DNA of 39,233 nt, from positions 1 through 39,233 of the IMG/VR virus record IMGVR_UViG_3300046558_000150; one strand, given 5' to 3'. How positions within the stretch are numbered: position 1 is the stretch's first letter; the number at the start of each line of letters is the position of its first letter. Origin of the DNA: a virus. This document shows, piece after piece, positions 20,751 to 29,268 of this stretch. The notes under the pieces are model-generated. The model searched no databases and was not told the DNA's origin. It saw nothing but the letters and a program-made list of their open reading frames with translations. Made by a program: the position numbers and the translations under genes.

Positions 20751-21555
20751 TCCTTCATCTCGACGCGCCACAACGTGTCGTGCATGGCTTCCTTGCCCCA
20801 ACGTTTCTCGTAGGCATCCTGCGTCTTGCGCAGCGCCTTTCCGGCGAAGTCGGTGATCGGAAGCGGGACCGTGAACGCGTCCTTGTTCTTGGGGTCCGTT
20901 GCGTCGGAGATCAGGACGCCGTGACTTCCGCGGGGCGCTTTCTCCGCGCGCCGCGAAGCAAGCAACCGAGCTACCTCCAGCGGCGTGAACCGCGACTCCG
21001 TGACAGACACCGAGATCACGTTCCCACCAGCGTCTAGGGTCACGGTGCGCGGCGTCCACCCGTGCAACTCACGGATGGTGACATGAAGCTCTCGGGCTAG
21101 CTGGGCTTCTTCTTCCGCGAGCCCGGTGAGGCTTTTCCCGCGTCGACGACCAGCCGTTCGGGGGCTCGCTCGTGTGCCGCCCACATTGACGCCGTAACGT
21201 CGTCCAGGCCGGTCTTCGTCAGCCGCGCGTACACCTTCGGCCACACCGAATAGTCGTTGCCCTTGGCGTCCGTCCGGATGAGGCTGACGACCTTGTCGCC
21301 GTCGATCAGGACGACGTCTGTATAGGCCGCGGCGACAGCATCGACGTTGTAGCCGAGGTTCAGGTCCTGGCGAATGTCGGGGCGTGGTGGGTGCTTCAGC
21401 GTCAGCGTGCGCCAGTCTGTGCCCGACATCGGCATGTACCGGACGCCCACCATGCGCTTTCCGAGCTTGACGTCTACGAGCTCGGGTTCTCGGTTCGCGA
21501 TCAGGTCGTCTGCTTCTGCGAGCAGCGCGTCGAGATCGAAGTCTTCGTTGTTCAT
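20747..21555 (-). CDS. tail assembly chaperone, long -1 frameshift form
   Basis: Translation starts as for the short chaperone, slips back one base on GGGAAAA (minus strand, 21139-21133), and continues in the second frame (SLTGLAEEEAQLARELHVTI and onward) to TAG at 20747. The fused protein is about 269 residues; the extension is helical and ends EAMHDTLWRVEMKD. In siphophages this GT-type product binds the tape measure and recruits tail tube subunits. The second frame has no convincing start of its own. Its stop codon overlaps that of the lipoprotein gene. Confidence 0.85.
21097..21555 (-). CDS. tail assembly chaperone, short (G-type) form
   Basis: A 152-residue acidic protein (NNEDFDLDALLAEADDLIAN, then SVWPKVYARLTKTGLDDVTA) located between the major tail and tape-measure genes, as expected for gpG. 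ATG 21555 is preferred to GTG 21561 because GAGGTGAG precedes it. It ends SPGSRKKKPS shortly after the slip site. It would coat the tape measure during tail assembly and is absent from virions. Confidence 0.85.
   Translation of the reverse strand: MNNEDFDLDALLAEADDLIANREPELVDVKLGKRMVGVRYMPMSGTDWRTLTLKHPPRPDIRQDLNLGYNVDAVAAAYTDVVLIDGDKVVSLIRTDAKGNDYSVWPKVYARLTKTGLDDVTASMWAAHERAPERLVVDAGKASPGSRKKKPS
21133..21139 (-). promoter_or_regulatory. -1 ribosomal frameshift site GGGAAAA
   Basis: On the minus strand the zero frame reads GCG GGA AAA GCC; the X-XXY-YYZ heptamer G GGA AAA permits a -1 slip to GGG AAA. Sixteen codons later both frames remain coherent, the short one ending at 21097. This is the conserved tail chaperone recoding signal of siphophages. 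Confidence 0.9.
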
Positions 21556-21590
21556 TCTCACCTCTCACCGTGTTCTCACCAGAAGGAAGA

Positions 21591-21624
21591 CCGGGGCGGG
21601 ATGGGTGAGGGCATCCCGCCCCGG
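21591..21624 (-). terminator. perfect 13-bp hairpin after the major tail gene
   Basis: CCGGGGCGGGATG (21591-21603) pairs with CATCCCGCCCCGG (21612-21624) across an 8-base loop, seven bases after the major tail protein stop. No U-run follows in the minus transcript. It probably protects the 3' end of the abundant tail message or attenuates read-through. Confidence 0.6.
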
Positions 21625-21630
21625 CGGTTG

Positions 21631-22137
21631 TTACGCGACGATCGCGGACTCGAGGAGGATCTCTCCGGTGATCTCGGGGATCATCTGCTTCATCAGCTCG
21701 GTGTTCGCGGTCGGGGGCACGTCCGTTGACGTTCCGATGCGGGCCGGGATGATCGCGTTCACGATGTCGCCGGCGGCGAAGGTGTGACCGTTCGGGTAGC
21801 CGAGGATGTGCACGAACGCTCCGGCGGTGCCCTTCGCGCCGAGGACGAGCTCGGCGTCGGTCGGCTCCTCACGGTTGTAGACGTAGCGAGTCGTAAGCGT
21901 GAAGTCCTTCGTGCCCTCGAGCTTGAGCGCCTGTGCCAGCGTGTAGCGGCTTGAGGTGATCGAGTTGATCGTCACGGCGAGGTCGAAGCCGTCGCCGGAC
22001 AGGCCGTAGGTCAGGCGCTTGTTCGCGATGTTGTTGACATCGGCGACCGCCAGGGGTCCGCCGTCGTAGCCGGGGACCCACATGACGATGCCGTTGCCAT
22101 CGGAGGCAGTACCTGCCTGTACGGGTTCGTTTGCCAT
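21631..22137 (-). CDS. major tail (tube) protein
   Basis: A 168-residue protein: MANEPVQAGTASDGNGIVMW at the start, a beta-rich body (LTYGLSGDGFDLAVTINSIT, FTLTTRYVYNREEPTDAELV) and IPEITGEILLESAIVA at the end. This fits the tail tube fold family and the position between terminator/completion genes and the chaperones. Hairpins on both sides of the gene suggest separate control of a high-level message. Confidence 0.85.
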   Translation of the reverse strand: MANEPVQAGTASDGNGIVMWVPGYDGGPLAVADVNNIANKRLTYGLSGDGFDLAVTINSITSSRYTLAQALKLEGTKDFTLTTRYVYNREEPTDAELVLGAKGTAGAFVHILGYPNGHTFAAGDIVNAIIPARIGTSTDVPPTANTELMKQMIPEITGEILLESAIVA

Positions 22138-22156
22138 TTCTTCTCCTTGAGGGAAT

Positions 22157-22194
22157 GCCCCTCGGAGGGGCTATGTACCCAGCACCGGCCGGTG
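22157..22194. terminator. hairpin and palindrome upstream of the major tail gene
   Basis: GCCCCT/AGGGGC (22157-22171) with a CGG loop, then the perfect palindrome CACCGGCCGGTG (22183-22194). They occupy the 110-bp gap between two minus-strand genes, just ahead of the major tail protein start, and could be a processing or attenuation site. Confidence 0.45.
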
Positions 22195-22247
22195 TCCAGG
22201 CATGCAAAAGGCACACACCGGACGGTGCGGGCCTTCGCGAGTTCGGG

Positions 22248-22397
22248 TTACTCTGCGGTCTTCGCCGCAGGCTTCGTGGCAGGCTTCTTCGGCTCCACCA
22301 CTTCGTAGTCATCGGGGTACTTCTCGACGAGGCGCTTGTCCACCAGGAACTGCTTGCGCTTGCCCTTCGCGGATCGGACGTTCACCAGTTCAGCCAT
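22248..22397 (-). CDS. 49-residue Lys/Ala-rich protein
   Basis: Starts MAELVNVRSAKGKRKQFLVD and ends in a Lys-Pro-Ala tail (EPKKPATKPAAKTAE) like a histone-type disordered tail. It overlaps the tail terminator stop by TGATG. Small proteins of this kind precede the major tail gene in many actinophages; role unknown. Confidence 0.7.
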   Translation of the reverse strand: MAELVNVRSAKGKRKQFLVDKRLVEKYPDDYEVVEPKKPATKPAAKTAE

Positions 22398-22825
22398 CAG
22401 GCCCTCCTTGACATGAATTCGTAGGTCTCGTCGACGAAGAACAGGTTCGCGTCGCGATCGTGCTCGTACGCGCCCTCTTCGACCGGGTCGACGAGTCGGA
22501 TTGGCTCGCACCGACGCCCTTGGACGCTGAGGCGCACGCCGCCCTCAGGGATGAGGTTCTCTTGCCCGCGCTGCTGCCACAGGAGCACCGCGGCCACGGA
22601 TGTTCCGACGTATCGGACGTCGTATCGAAACAGAGAGTCGGAGAGGACCGAGTTGATGACCATGAAACGGTCGTCCTCGCGTTTCGGCGCTCCTGGGTAC
22701 AGGACGGCGTAGTTGTCGCGGACCGCGGTGTCTCCGTTGTAGCGGACGACGTCAGACACCTTGTTGGTGAGGATGCCGCGCGCGAGCTGCGCCTTGAACG
22801 CTTCGTAGTGGTCAGCGAGGGTCAT
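22397..22825 (-). CDS. tail terminator / minor tail completion protein
   Basis: A 142-residue protein (MTLADHYEAFKAQLARGILT, AVLLWQQRGQENLIPEGGVR). It lies between the HK97 gp10-like gene and the tail tube gene, the usual position of tail terminators. Alpha/beta composition fits. Overlaps the upstream gene by ATGA. Assignment chiefly from gene order. Confidence 0.6.
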   Translation of the reverse strand: MTLADHYEAFKAQLARGILTNKVSDVVRYNGDTAVRDNYAVLYPGAPKREDDRFMVINSVLSDSLFRYDVRYVGTSVAAVLLWQQRGQENLIPEGGVRLSVQGRRCEPIRLVDPVEEGAYEHDRDANLFFVDETYEFMSRRA

Positions 22826-23211
22826 GTCGCGACCTTGTCGATCACGGCATCGGTGGCGGCGATCTCGAGTCCGCGGAAGAAGTCGTCCTTGTTCGCCTCG
22901 TACGCGTCTCGACCTGCGTGCTGCGGGGAGGAACGCACCTTCCCGCCGCCTGCCTCGACGAGACCGAACTTTCCCTGTCGCTTGCCGAGGTTCGGGCCGA
23001 TCTCGGATTCGATCGCGCCGCCCGGGTATTTGATGTCGAAGTCGATCGACGCGGCGTAGCCCTCGAGGCCGGTAGCCTCGGCGCCCTGCTGCCAGTCGTC
23101 TTTGATCTCGACTGAGGTGAACTTCATGGCCTTGTCGATGTTCCGGTTCGCTTCGGCGGGCACGTCAGTGAGGTCCGCGGCGAGTTCGTACAGCTCGGAG
23201 AAGTCACTCAT
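22822..23211 (-). CDS. HK97 gp10-like head-tail component
   Basis: A 129-residue protein with NRNIDKAMKFTSVEIKDDWQ near the N-terminus and SSPQHAGRDAYEANKDDFFR at the end, which matches the HK97 gp10/minor tail family pattern. It follows the stopper gene with ATGA overlap. It joins the neck during head-tail connection. Confidence 0.75.
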   Translation of the reverse strand: MSDFSELYELAADLTDVPAEANRNIDKAMKFTSVEIKDDWQQGAEATGLEGYAASIDFDIKYPGGAIESEIGPNLGKRQGKFGLVEAGGGKVRSSPQHAGRDAYEANKDDFFRGLEIAATDAVIDKVAT

Positions 23212-23609
23212 GACAGCTCCTTCAACGGGTAGCGGTGGGATGTCGTCTGCCCTGCCTGCGGCGCACCCTCGACGGAATACGTACGGTCGACGAGCAGGCC
23301 GTCCGCTGAGGATGCGACGACCTTCACTTCGTCACCGTCATGCAGCAGCGGCGACGTGACAGGGACACTCAGCAGCGGGCGTTGCACGGCGACGACCTGG
23401 GCAGACTTGTCCGTGTCGGTCAGCGTGAGCGACTCATACTTGATGCGACCGATGCCGGAATAGCGCGACACCACCGGTACACGGATCGGTGCACCGTCGG
23501 AATCGACATCGTCCTTGAACGTGCCCACCTCGACGGTCTCCGTCATCCGCACCTCAGCATTGCGACGCCCCCGCTCGAGCGTCGCCGCGACGTCCTCCGC
23601 GCGAATCAC
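23208..23609 (-). CDS. head-tail stopper protein
   Basis: A 133-residue beta-rich protein starting at a GTG that overlaps the previous stop. RMTETVEVGTFKDDVDSDGA and LSVPVTSPLLHDGDEVKVVA are typical of actinophage head closure proteins. The place between adaptor and gp10-like genes supports the stopper role. Confidence 0.7.
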   Translation of the reverse strand: MIRAEDVAATLERGRRNAEVRMTETVEVGTFKDDVDSDGAPIRVPVVSRYSGIGRIKYESLTLTDTDKSAQVVAVQRPLLSVPVTSPLLHDGDEVKVVASSADGLLVDRTYSVEGAPQAGQTTSHRYPLKELS

Positions 23610-24013
23610 GTCTGCCCCAACCTGATCGTGAACGCCCCACGACGCTGCCGGCGCCGAGGCACCAGGCGGTCGATGTCTGCGTCCACGAAGAACAGGTTCC
23701 CGCTGCCCGCTTCACGCTTCCGTGTGGCGTCGTAGTCGTCGATCGACTCGCGCTCTTCCGTCCACCCATCGGCGTTCAGGAAGTAGCGGCGCACCGATGC
23801 GACGACCGTGGCGACGTAGAGCGTCTCCCAGTCGGCGAGCTCCCCCGCGGTCTCGAACGTTGGTGTGCCGTCGAGACCACGGAGGCGGAGTGCGGTGTTG
23901 AGTTCGGCCTGAGCGTCAGCGATCCGCTGAGGCGCGGTGATTTCCTCCTCCGGGGAGAGAGGACGCCACCGGTCGGTGATGTCTGCGGTATCAACGTCAG
24001 GCCACATGCTCAC
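23606..24013 (-). CDS. head-tail adaptor protein
   Basis: A 135-residue protein with a helical core (ITAPQRIADAQAELNTALRL, ETLYVATVVASVRRYFLNAD) and a basic tail, the usual look of the gp15/gp6 adaptor that binds the portal. Starts at GTG 24013 (GTGA overlap); an ATG at 24007 is the alternative. Second neck gene after the capsid. Confidence 0.7.
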   Translation of the reverse strand: MSMWPDVDTADITDRWRPLSPEEEITAPQRIADAQAELNTALRLRGLDGTPTFETAGELADWETLYVATVVASVRRYFLNADGWTEERESIDDYDATRKREAGSGNLFFVDADIDRLVPRRRQRRGAFTIRLGQT

Positions 24014-24357
24014 TCCGTGGGGATCTTGGCCTCTTCGAGGGCCGTGATGATGTCGTCGCGCGAGGCGTCGTCAGGGATCTCGATGTTCAGGCCACGCTGC
24101 TCGACCTCCGCGACGGCGTACGTGCGCCATGCGTCGGCACCCGAACCGGGCCCACCCTTCGGAGGGATGACGACCTCGACCGGCTTCGAAGCGGCAGCGT
24201 CCTTCTTCGAGAGCTTGCCCTTCGGCTCCTCCGAAAGAAGATGTTCGCCGACCGCCAGCCCCTTGGGGACCTCCGCGCCGGCGCTGAGAATGTGATCTTC
24301 GCCAGCATCGTCTCGAACGATGGTGACGCCGATGAGGTCTTCGCGGATCTTCGCCAC
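24010..24357 (-). CDS. head-tail region protein
   Basis: A 115-residue protein starting at GTG 24357 behind AAGGAG. The N-terminal half is beta-rich; the C-terminus (LNIEIPDDASRDDIITALEE) is a short helix-extended-helix motif like HeH/Rho N domains. Frequent between capsid and adaptor genes in actinophages; function unknown. Confidence 0.65.
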   Translation of the reverse strand: MAKIREDLIGVTIVRDDAGEDHILSAGAEVPKGLAVGEHLLSEEPKGKLSKKDAAASKPVEVVIPPKGGPGSGADAWRTYAVAEVEQRGLNIEIPDDASRDDIITALEEAKIPTE

Positions 24358-24376
24358 GTTGTTCTCCTTCTATAGG

Positions 24377-24404
24377 GGGCGGGGCACCCGTAAGCGCCCC
24401 GCCC
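24377..24404 (-). terminator. 9-bp hairpin after the capsid gene
   Basis: GGGCGGGGC (24377-24385) pairs with GCCCCGCCC (24396-24404), seven bases after the capsid stop. No U-run. It may stabilise the capsid message or attenuate downstream transcription, as the similar hairpin after the tail gene may. Confidence 0.5.
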
Positions 24405-24410
24405 GACTAC

Positions 24411-25424
24411 TTAGAGGACCTTCGCCGCCAGCGAGAGGTCCGCGTTGGCGAGCACCGGGAGGGCGATCGCGTCCGAGATGACCTCGGCGATGAGCGGGGG
24501 CTTCTCGCCGCGGTACACGCCCGCGACGACACCCGGCTGCTCCGACTCTTCGATGCCGTAGCGCTCGTCCGTGGAGGTCAGCGTCTGACCCCAGAACGTT
24601 GCGCCGAGCTCCGTGCCCTCCGAGTCGGTCGGGTCGACCGGCGCAGGGAGCAGGAACAGCTTGGAGTCGTCGAGCACCTTGCCCGCCGAGGTCCGGCGGT
24701 CGTACCGGATGATGTCCGGCAGGCCAGCACCGGTCACGATGCCACGCACGTCAGCCTCGGTCGCGGGACGCGATGCGCCGTTGATCAGCTGGGTGCGGAA
24801 CTGCGTACCGGCCGCAAGGGCACGGAACACGCGGTTCGTGACGACGATCGCACCCGGGTCGACACCGTTCGACTCCCGGTAGACATCGATGATGCCTTCC
24901 AGGAACGCGAGACGGTCCGCAGCCGGGTCCGACCACAGGGTCGGCGCCGTGACGTCGTGCGTCACCGAACGGCCGAAGCTGTCCGACGCAGCGAGCTCCG
25001 GGATCGTCGCGATGCCCGTGTTGATGACGATGCCGCGGAGACGCTCGATGCGATCCGCGACGGCCCGCACGACGCGATCCGTGGTGCGGAGGATCGACTT
25101 CTCCACGATCTCGTCCGAGGAGTTGCGGGTGCGCAGCTGCTCGTACTCCGAGACCGGGATGTTCTGTCCCAGTGCGGGGAGTTCGAGGATGGTGCGCTTG
25201 CCCGGCGCGCCCTTGCCGACCTCGGGCTCGGCGTCGTAGGCACGGAATCGTGCCTCTTCGACGAGACCCTTCTGGCCGGACACGAAGCGCACGACGGTGT
25301 CGGCGACCTCGCGGTTAGGGAGCCAGCGAGCGAGCGAGCCCTTCTCGGCTTCGTACTCCTCGAGGGAGCGGCGAGCGTACCCGGTCAGTGTGGCCGGGTC
25401 GATCAGATCAGTCCAAAGTGCCAT
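24411..25424 (-). CDS. major capsid protein
   Basis: A 337-residue HK97-fold capsid protein of the phage capsid E-like group: VRFVSGQKGLVEEARFRAYD, TILELPALGQNIPVSEYEQL as the E-loop region, DRIERLRGIVINTGIATIPE as the spine helix, and GAIVVTNRVFRALAAGTQFR in the P/A-domain. Scaffold and decoration genes lie directly upstream, neck genes downstream. No N-terminal delta domain is obvious, in line with a separate scaffold. Confidence 0.9.
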   Translation of the reverse strand: MALWTDLIDPATLTGYARRSLEEYEAEKGSLARWLPNREVADTVVRFVSGQKGLVEEARFRAYDAEPEVGKGAPGKRTILELPALGQNIPVSEYEQLRTRNSSDEIVEKSILRTTDRVVRAVADRIERLRGIVINTGIATIPELAASDSFGRSVTHDVTAPTLWSDPAADRLAFLEGIIDVYRESNGVDPGAIVVTNRVFRALAAGTQFRTQLINGASRPATEADVRGIVTGAGLPDIIRYDRRTSAGKVLDDSKLFLLPAPVDPTDSEGTELGATFWGQTLTSTDERYGIEESEQPGVVAGVYRGEKPPLIAEVISDAIALPVLANADLSLAAKVL

Positions 25425-25438
25425 GATCTACTCCCTTC

Positions 25439-25828
25439 TTAGATGTAGACGATCGTGGCCGCGAGCTTCGCGGCGATGGGCTTCACGAACCCCGTGTAGA
25501 TCGCCGCAACCTTCGCGACGTTCACACGGCCGTGGTCGAGGATCGGGGCACCGAAGTCCGCCGTTCCGACGACCTGCTGGTCCGTCAGGATGTGGCCGGC
25601 GAGGATGCCAGCACCGGTCGTAGTGCCCACGGTGACGTCGTACGGGACGTAGACGCCGCCGACGAGAGCGACCGGGGTTCCGGAGCGGAGGTAGCCGTCC
25701 GGGTAGTGGGTTCCCGCGGTGAACGTGGAGATGTCGATGATGCCGGTCCGTGCGTTACGGATTCCGTGCGTCGACCCGAGCCACGACTGGTCACCGGGGC
25801 CGAAGTTCTCCGTGCGGAGCTTAGGCAT
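25439..25828 (-). CDS. head decoration protein
   Basis: A 129-residue beta-rich protein (TGIIDISTFTAGTHYPDGYL, SGTPVALVGGVYVPYDVTVG, TDQQVVGTADFGAPILDHGR) between scaffold and capsid, matching the lambda gpD-like decoration proteins of actinophages. It would sit at the capsid three-fold axes and stabilise the filled head. Confidence 0.8.
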   Translation of the reverse strand: MPKLRTENFGPGDQSWLGSTHGIRNARTGIIDISTFTAGTHYPDGYLRSGTPVALVGGVYVPYDVTVGTTTGAGILAGHILTDQQVVGTADFGAPILDHGRVNVAKVAAIYTGFVKPIAAKLAATIVYI

Positions 25829-25830
25829 GG

Positions 25831-26460
25831 TTATTCCTTTCGAGTGGGTTTCTTGGCGCTGTCGAAGAGTTCACGTCCGGCCTGGACGCTTCCTCCGGTC
25901 GCGTTTGAATCGCGTTCGCCCTGTCCGCGGAGACGACGAGGGGACGGCCCGGCGACTTCGGTCGAGTTCTCTTCGACCCAGGTCTTGAGCGCGTCCTGGT
26001 CGACGTTCTTGCCGTCGTCCTTGATGAACTGCTCGCGATCGAGAGCGAAGAGCTTCGACGCGGAGACGTTGCGTCCCTCGAGTGCCTTGTCGAGACGGTC
26101 GGAGACGCGCTCGAGAGCGAGTTCCTTGCGCTCGGCTGCCAGAGCGTCGTTGATCTGCTTCTGGACGTCGTCCGTGGACAGGCTGGAGGGCTTGTCGTTG
26201 GTCTTATCCGTCGGCTTGTCGTCGGGCTTCGGCTTGTTGGAATCGGCCTCGTGGGCATCCCACTTGTTGGCCTTCTCCTTGAGGGGCTCGTACTGCTTGT
26301 GCGTGCGAGCCACGGCACCGTTGATGAGCTTGTTCAGCTCCTCCTGCGACTCCGGCGCTTTGAACTCGCTGTCGCCGCCCGTGCCGGTGTCGTCCGTGGG
26401 GACAATGAACCGGAGTCGGGGGGTTGCGGGAACCAGCTGACCGAATGCGTTGCGCTTCAT
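25831..26460 (-). CDS. capsid scaffold protein
   Basis: A 209-residue, highly charged and mostly helical protein (ESQEELNKLINGAVARTHKQ, DDVQKQINDALAAERKELAL) with a basic C-terminal tail (LFDSAKKPTRKE), the typical head-binding end of scaffolds. GGAAAGG precedes the ATG. Immediately upstream of decoration and capsid genes. Confidence 0.85.
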   Translation of the reverse strand: MKRNAFGQLVPATPRLRFIVPTDDTGTGGDSEFKAPESQEELNKLINGAVARTHKQYEPLKEKANKWDAHEADSNKPKPDDKPTDKTNDKPSSLSTDDVQKQINDALAAERKELALERVSDRLDKALEGRNVSASKLFALDREQFIKDDGKNVDQDALKTWVEENSTEVAGPSPRRLRGQGERDSNATGGSVQAGRELFDSAKKPTRKE

Positions 26461-26566
26461 GCGTGACCTTTCCGTTTAGGCACCGTCGTGCACCGTTTCA
26501 ACCCCGTCGGGCACCGCGACACGCTCGCGTAGCGTCCCCACCGTGCGGCAGGAAGTATGTGGGGGC

Positions 26567-27826
26567 TCAGAGGCCCAGGAGTCGCGCGAGGCGGCGGACA
26601 GAGTCCGGTGTGCTCGTGCGGTTGAGGAGCGCGACCTGCATCCGTAGCTCTTCACGGAGCTCGGCGATGCGGGCGGGCGTCGCCACTATCGGTTGCGCGT
26701 AGATGTCGGCCGACGAGGTGCCGATCGCACGCGGGACGTTGCCGGTGCGCAGTGCGTAGTCGAGCCGGTAGTTCGCGTCGTAGAGGCGTCGTTCCGCGGC
26801 CGTCATCGTGGACCGCGCCAGCGGGTCGCGGGTACCCGAGGTGACAGCGTCGAAGCGTGTCGCCCGAGCCGTCGTGACCCGTTGCCCTGCGATGGTCACC
26901 GCGCCCTTGCCACGCCCCGCCGCGATGACCTGTGCGTCAGTCAGCACCCCCGGCGACCGTGGAACGACAACGCGCCCGCGGTCGAGGATGAACCCTTGCT
27001 GCTGCAGCATCTTGATCGCGTTGGTGCGGGTGCCAGCGTTGCGGTAGATCGTGTCGATCGCCGAGTTCGCGGTGGATAGCTTCCGGTTCGACTGGTTCAC
27101 GACCTTGTAGATGTCCGCGCCCTCGCGAAGCGCTCGCGCCTCACTCCGCCCGAACACCCGCTCCTGCTCGGCGGGGGTCATGGAGTCGAACATCGCGTTC
27201 GGGTCGGTGCGGAAGTCCCCGGCGACGTTCTCCGCAGCGGGGATGTGGATGCAGTCGCAGTTCGGGTGACGCTCGAACCCTTCGTTCCACCGGAACCATT
27301 TCCCGGCGAGGGCGATGCAGTCCTTGCACGACGGCGGGTTCAACATGCGCGTGAACCCGGTGAGCGTCGGGCGCTGCATGATGTCGGCCTGGTAGACCAT
27401 CCTGCGGGTGTCGGCGAGTGTCGTGAGCGTGGCCATGGTCAGCCACTGCCCTGCACCCGTGAGTGCACGCTCTGTGGTCATGCCGGAGCCGACGGCGACT
27501 TTCGCCTTGATGACGGACTGCTCGAACAGCGAATCGACGGGACGGCCGTCGGGGGCTGATGCAAGGAACGCGGATGCGCTCAGCACACCGACCGGGTCTG
27601 CGGACTGTCCTGTCTCGGCGAGAACGGCGGTCGTGTACGGGACGGCTACCGCGACAGCGGCAGCGCGTCCCGTCTCGACGACTTCGAGCATCTGCGGTCC
27701 GATGCTTGACCAGGAGGCGTCGAAGTCGGCGCCCATGCGAGCCCAGAGCCGGGAGACTGCTTTCGCAGTGGTCCCGGTGATGGCCTGCTGTACCCGGTAC
27801 TGGTTAGCTGACGCCTCCGGCAACAT
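26567..27826 (-). CDS. MuF-like minor capsid protein
   Basis: A 419-residue protein overlapping the portal stop by 23 bases. The central CKDCIALAGKWFRWNEGFER followed by HPNCDCIHIPA is the Cys/His signature of the SPP1 gp7/Mu gpF family. The C-terminal 200 residues are helical and basic and show no obvious toxin domain. These proteins are injected or sit inside the head near the portal. Confidence 0.85.
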   Translation of the reverse strand: MLPEASANQYRVQQAITGTTAKAVSRLWARMGADFDASWSSIGPQMLEVVETGRAAAVAVAVPYTTAVLAETGQSADPVGVLSASAFLASAPDGRPVDSLFEQSVIKAKVAVGSGMTTERALTGAGQWLTMATLTTLADTRRMVYQADIMQRPTLTGFTRMLNPPSCKDCIALAGKWFRWNEGFERHPNCDCIHIPAAENVAGDFRTDPNAMFDSMTPAEQERVFGRSEARALREGADIYKVVNQSNRKLSTANSAIDTIYRNAGTRTNAIKMLQQQGFILDRGRVVVPRSPGVLTDAQVIAAGRGKGAVTIAGQRVTTARATRFDAVTSGTRDPLARSTMTAAERRLYDANYRLDYALRTGNVPRAIGTSSADIYAQPIVATPARIAELREELRMQVALLNRTSTPDSVRRLARLLGL

Positions 27827-29255
27827 TGTCCAGTCCCCTCATCGCTGCGGCGATCTGAGCGTCCTGCACGGCGTTTTCGTCCCAGTCCCGCATGCGGTCC
27901 TGTTCGATGTCCGTGTAGCCGAGGTCCTCGCGTGCCTGCTCGATCGGGAGGATCGAACGGCCCGAGTTGTCCTTGGCCTGGACGAGCTTCACGATCGCGT
28001 CAGCTTTCTGAGCGATCGTCGGAGTCGAAGGGTCACGCCATGTCGTCTCGATCATCTTCGGACGTGCGTCCTCAGACCGGCCGAGCTCCATCAGCGCGAG
28101 ACGCTGCACCATCTCCCACCGGGTCGACAACGCCTGCTGCTTGCGCTCAGCACGCTTCACCAGCTGCGCTTCCGACGAACGGATCGCATCCGCCGACGGC
28201 GGGTTGTCACCCTGGAAGAGGAGGTAGTGAGAAGGGAGGCCGAGCTGCATAGCGACGACCTGCATGAGCAGCTTCATCGTGTTGTGGAAGTTCGTCAGCT
28301 CCGCCTCGGGGAACTGCCCGAACTTCGCATCCTTCGCTTCGGTTCCCCACATGCGGCCGGCGATCATCGAGAACGTCTCGAGGGCCTTGCCCGTCGCCTC
28401 GTCAACGAAGTCGTCTTCGTTGAGGCCGGTCCCCCAACGTCGCGGGAGGGCGTGGAACTCAGCGGACACCATCATGTCGCTGGCGATCTTGTTCAGAGCA
28501 TCCAGCGGAGAGATGATCGGCGAGAACACAGAGCGTCCGAGACGCTGGTCGAACTTCCCAGGCCGGGACCGTCCGAGCACTCGAACGTCGTTCGTGAGCG
28601 GGACGAGCGCGCAGAGCTTCTGATCGTTCGCGTCGGTGGCGTCGTTGGTCTCTTCGACCCACGCGCCACCCTTCTGGAACCAGGTGATCGTGCTGCCGTC
28701 GCCGCGGAGCAACGTCATCCACTTCGTCTTGTCCGGGTCGGTCCACTTCTTCAACCCGTGGCGAACTTTCTTCGTCCTGGGGTCGTCTTCGTGGATCGCG
28801 TCGAACGGCGACTCGATGGTGATGACTGGCGCGTCGCCGGCGGAGTCTCCCCCACCGACCATCGCGTAGGCGCGGCCGAGCGCGAGGCTCTCACGGTGCG
28901 CCTGCTGCGAGATGAAGGGCCCGTCGTTCTCCTGCCACGTGTCACGAACGTCCGCATCAGCCGACGAGTTCGCAACCACAGACTTCGTGAACAGCCCGTC
29001 AGCGCCGACCGTGGTCCGCTCCGTCGACTGCACACGGAATCCCTCGATGTCGAGGCGGTTGTCGTACACGTCGACGGCGAACAGTGCCAGGTTGATGACG
29101 ATCGGCGACAGCCGGAACCCGAGCTCCTGCTGAAGGATCGGCGACAGGAACCGCAGCGGCTGCTCACCCTCGAAGTACAGGTCGTTCTTCTCGAGCGGCC
29201 TCTTCTCCCGGGAGAGGATGCGGGACAGTCGCATTGCGTCATCGAGATCGGTCAC
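27804..29255 (-). CDS. portal protein
   Basis: A 483-residue portal of the SPP1 gp6-like group. LYFEGEQPLRFLSPILQQEL and INLALFAVDVYDNRLDIEGF form the start; SPLDALNKIASDMMVSAEFH and MQLGLPSHYLLFQGDNPPSA match conserved portal blocks. GTG 29255 is chosen because GAGGGGG lies six bases upstream. It lies between terminase and MuF genes as usual. It forms the dodecameric DNA entry ring. Confidence 0.9.
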   Translation of the reverse strand: MTDLDDAMRLSRILSREKRPLEKNDLYFEGEQPLRFLSPILQQELGFRLSPIVINLALFAVDVYDNRLDIEGFRVQSTERTTVGADGLFTKSVVANSSADADVRDTWQENDGPFISQQAHRESLALGRAYAMVGGGDSAGDAPVITIESPFDAIHEDDPRTKKVRHGLKKWTDPDKTKWMTLLRGDGSTITWFQKGGAWVEETNDATDANDQKLCALVPLTNDVRVLGRSRPGKFDQRLGRSVFSPIISPLDALNKIASDMMVSAEFHALPRRWGTGLNEDDFVDEATGKALETFSMIAGRMWGTEAKDAKFGQFPEAELTNFHNTMKLLMQVVAMQLGLPSHYLLFQGDNPPSADAIRSSEAQLVKRAERKQQALSTRWEMVQRLALMELGRSEDARPKMIETTWRDPSTPTIAQKADAIVKLVQAKDNSGRSILPIEQAREDLGYTDIEQDRMRDWDENAVQDAQIAAAMRGLDNVAGGVS

Positions 29256-29268
29256 GACCGTCCCCCTC

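Noticed and set aside
26567-27826. Toxin domain at the end of the MuF-like protein
   Set aside because: MuF proteins can carry polymorphic toxin ends, but the C-terminal 200 residues here show no toxin motif and no immunity gene follows.
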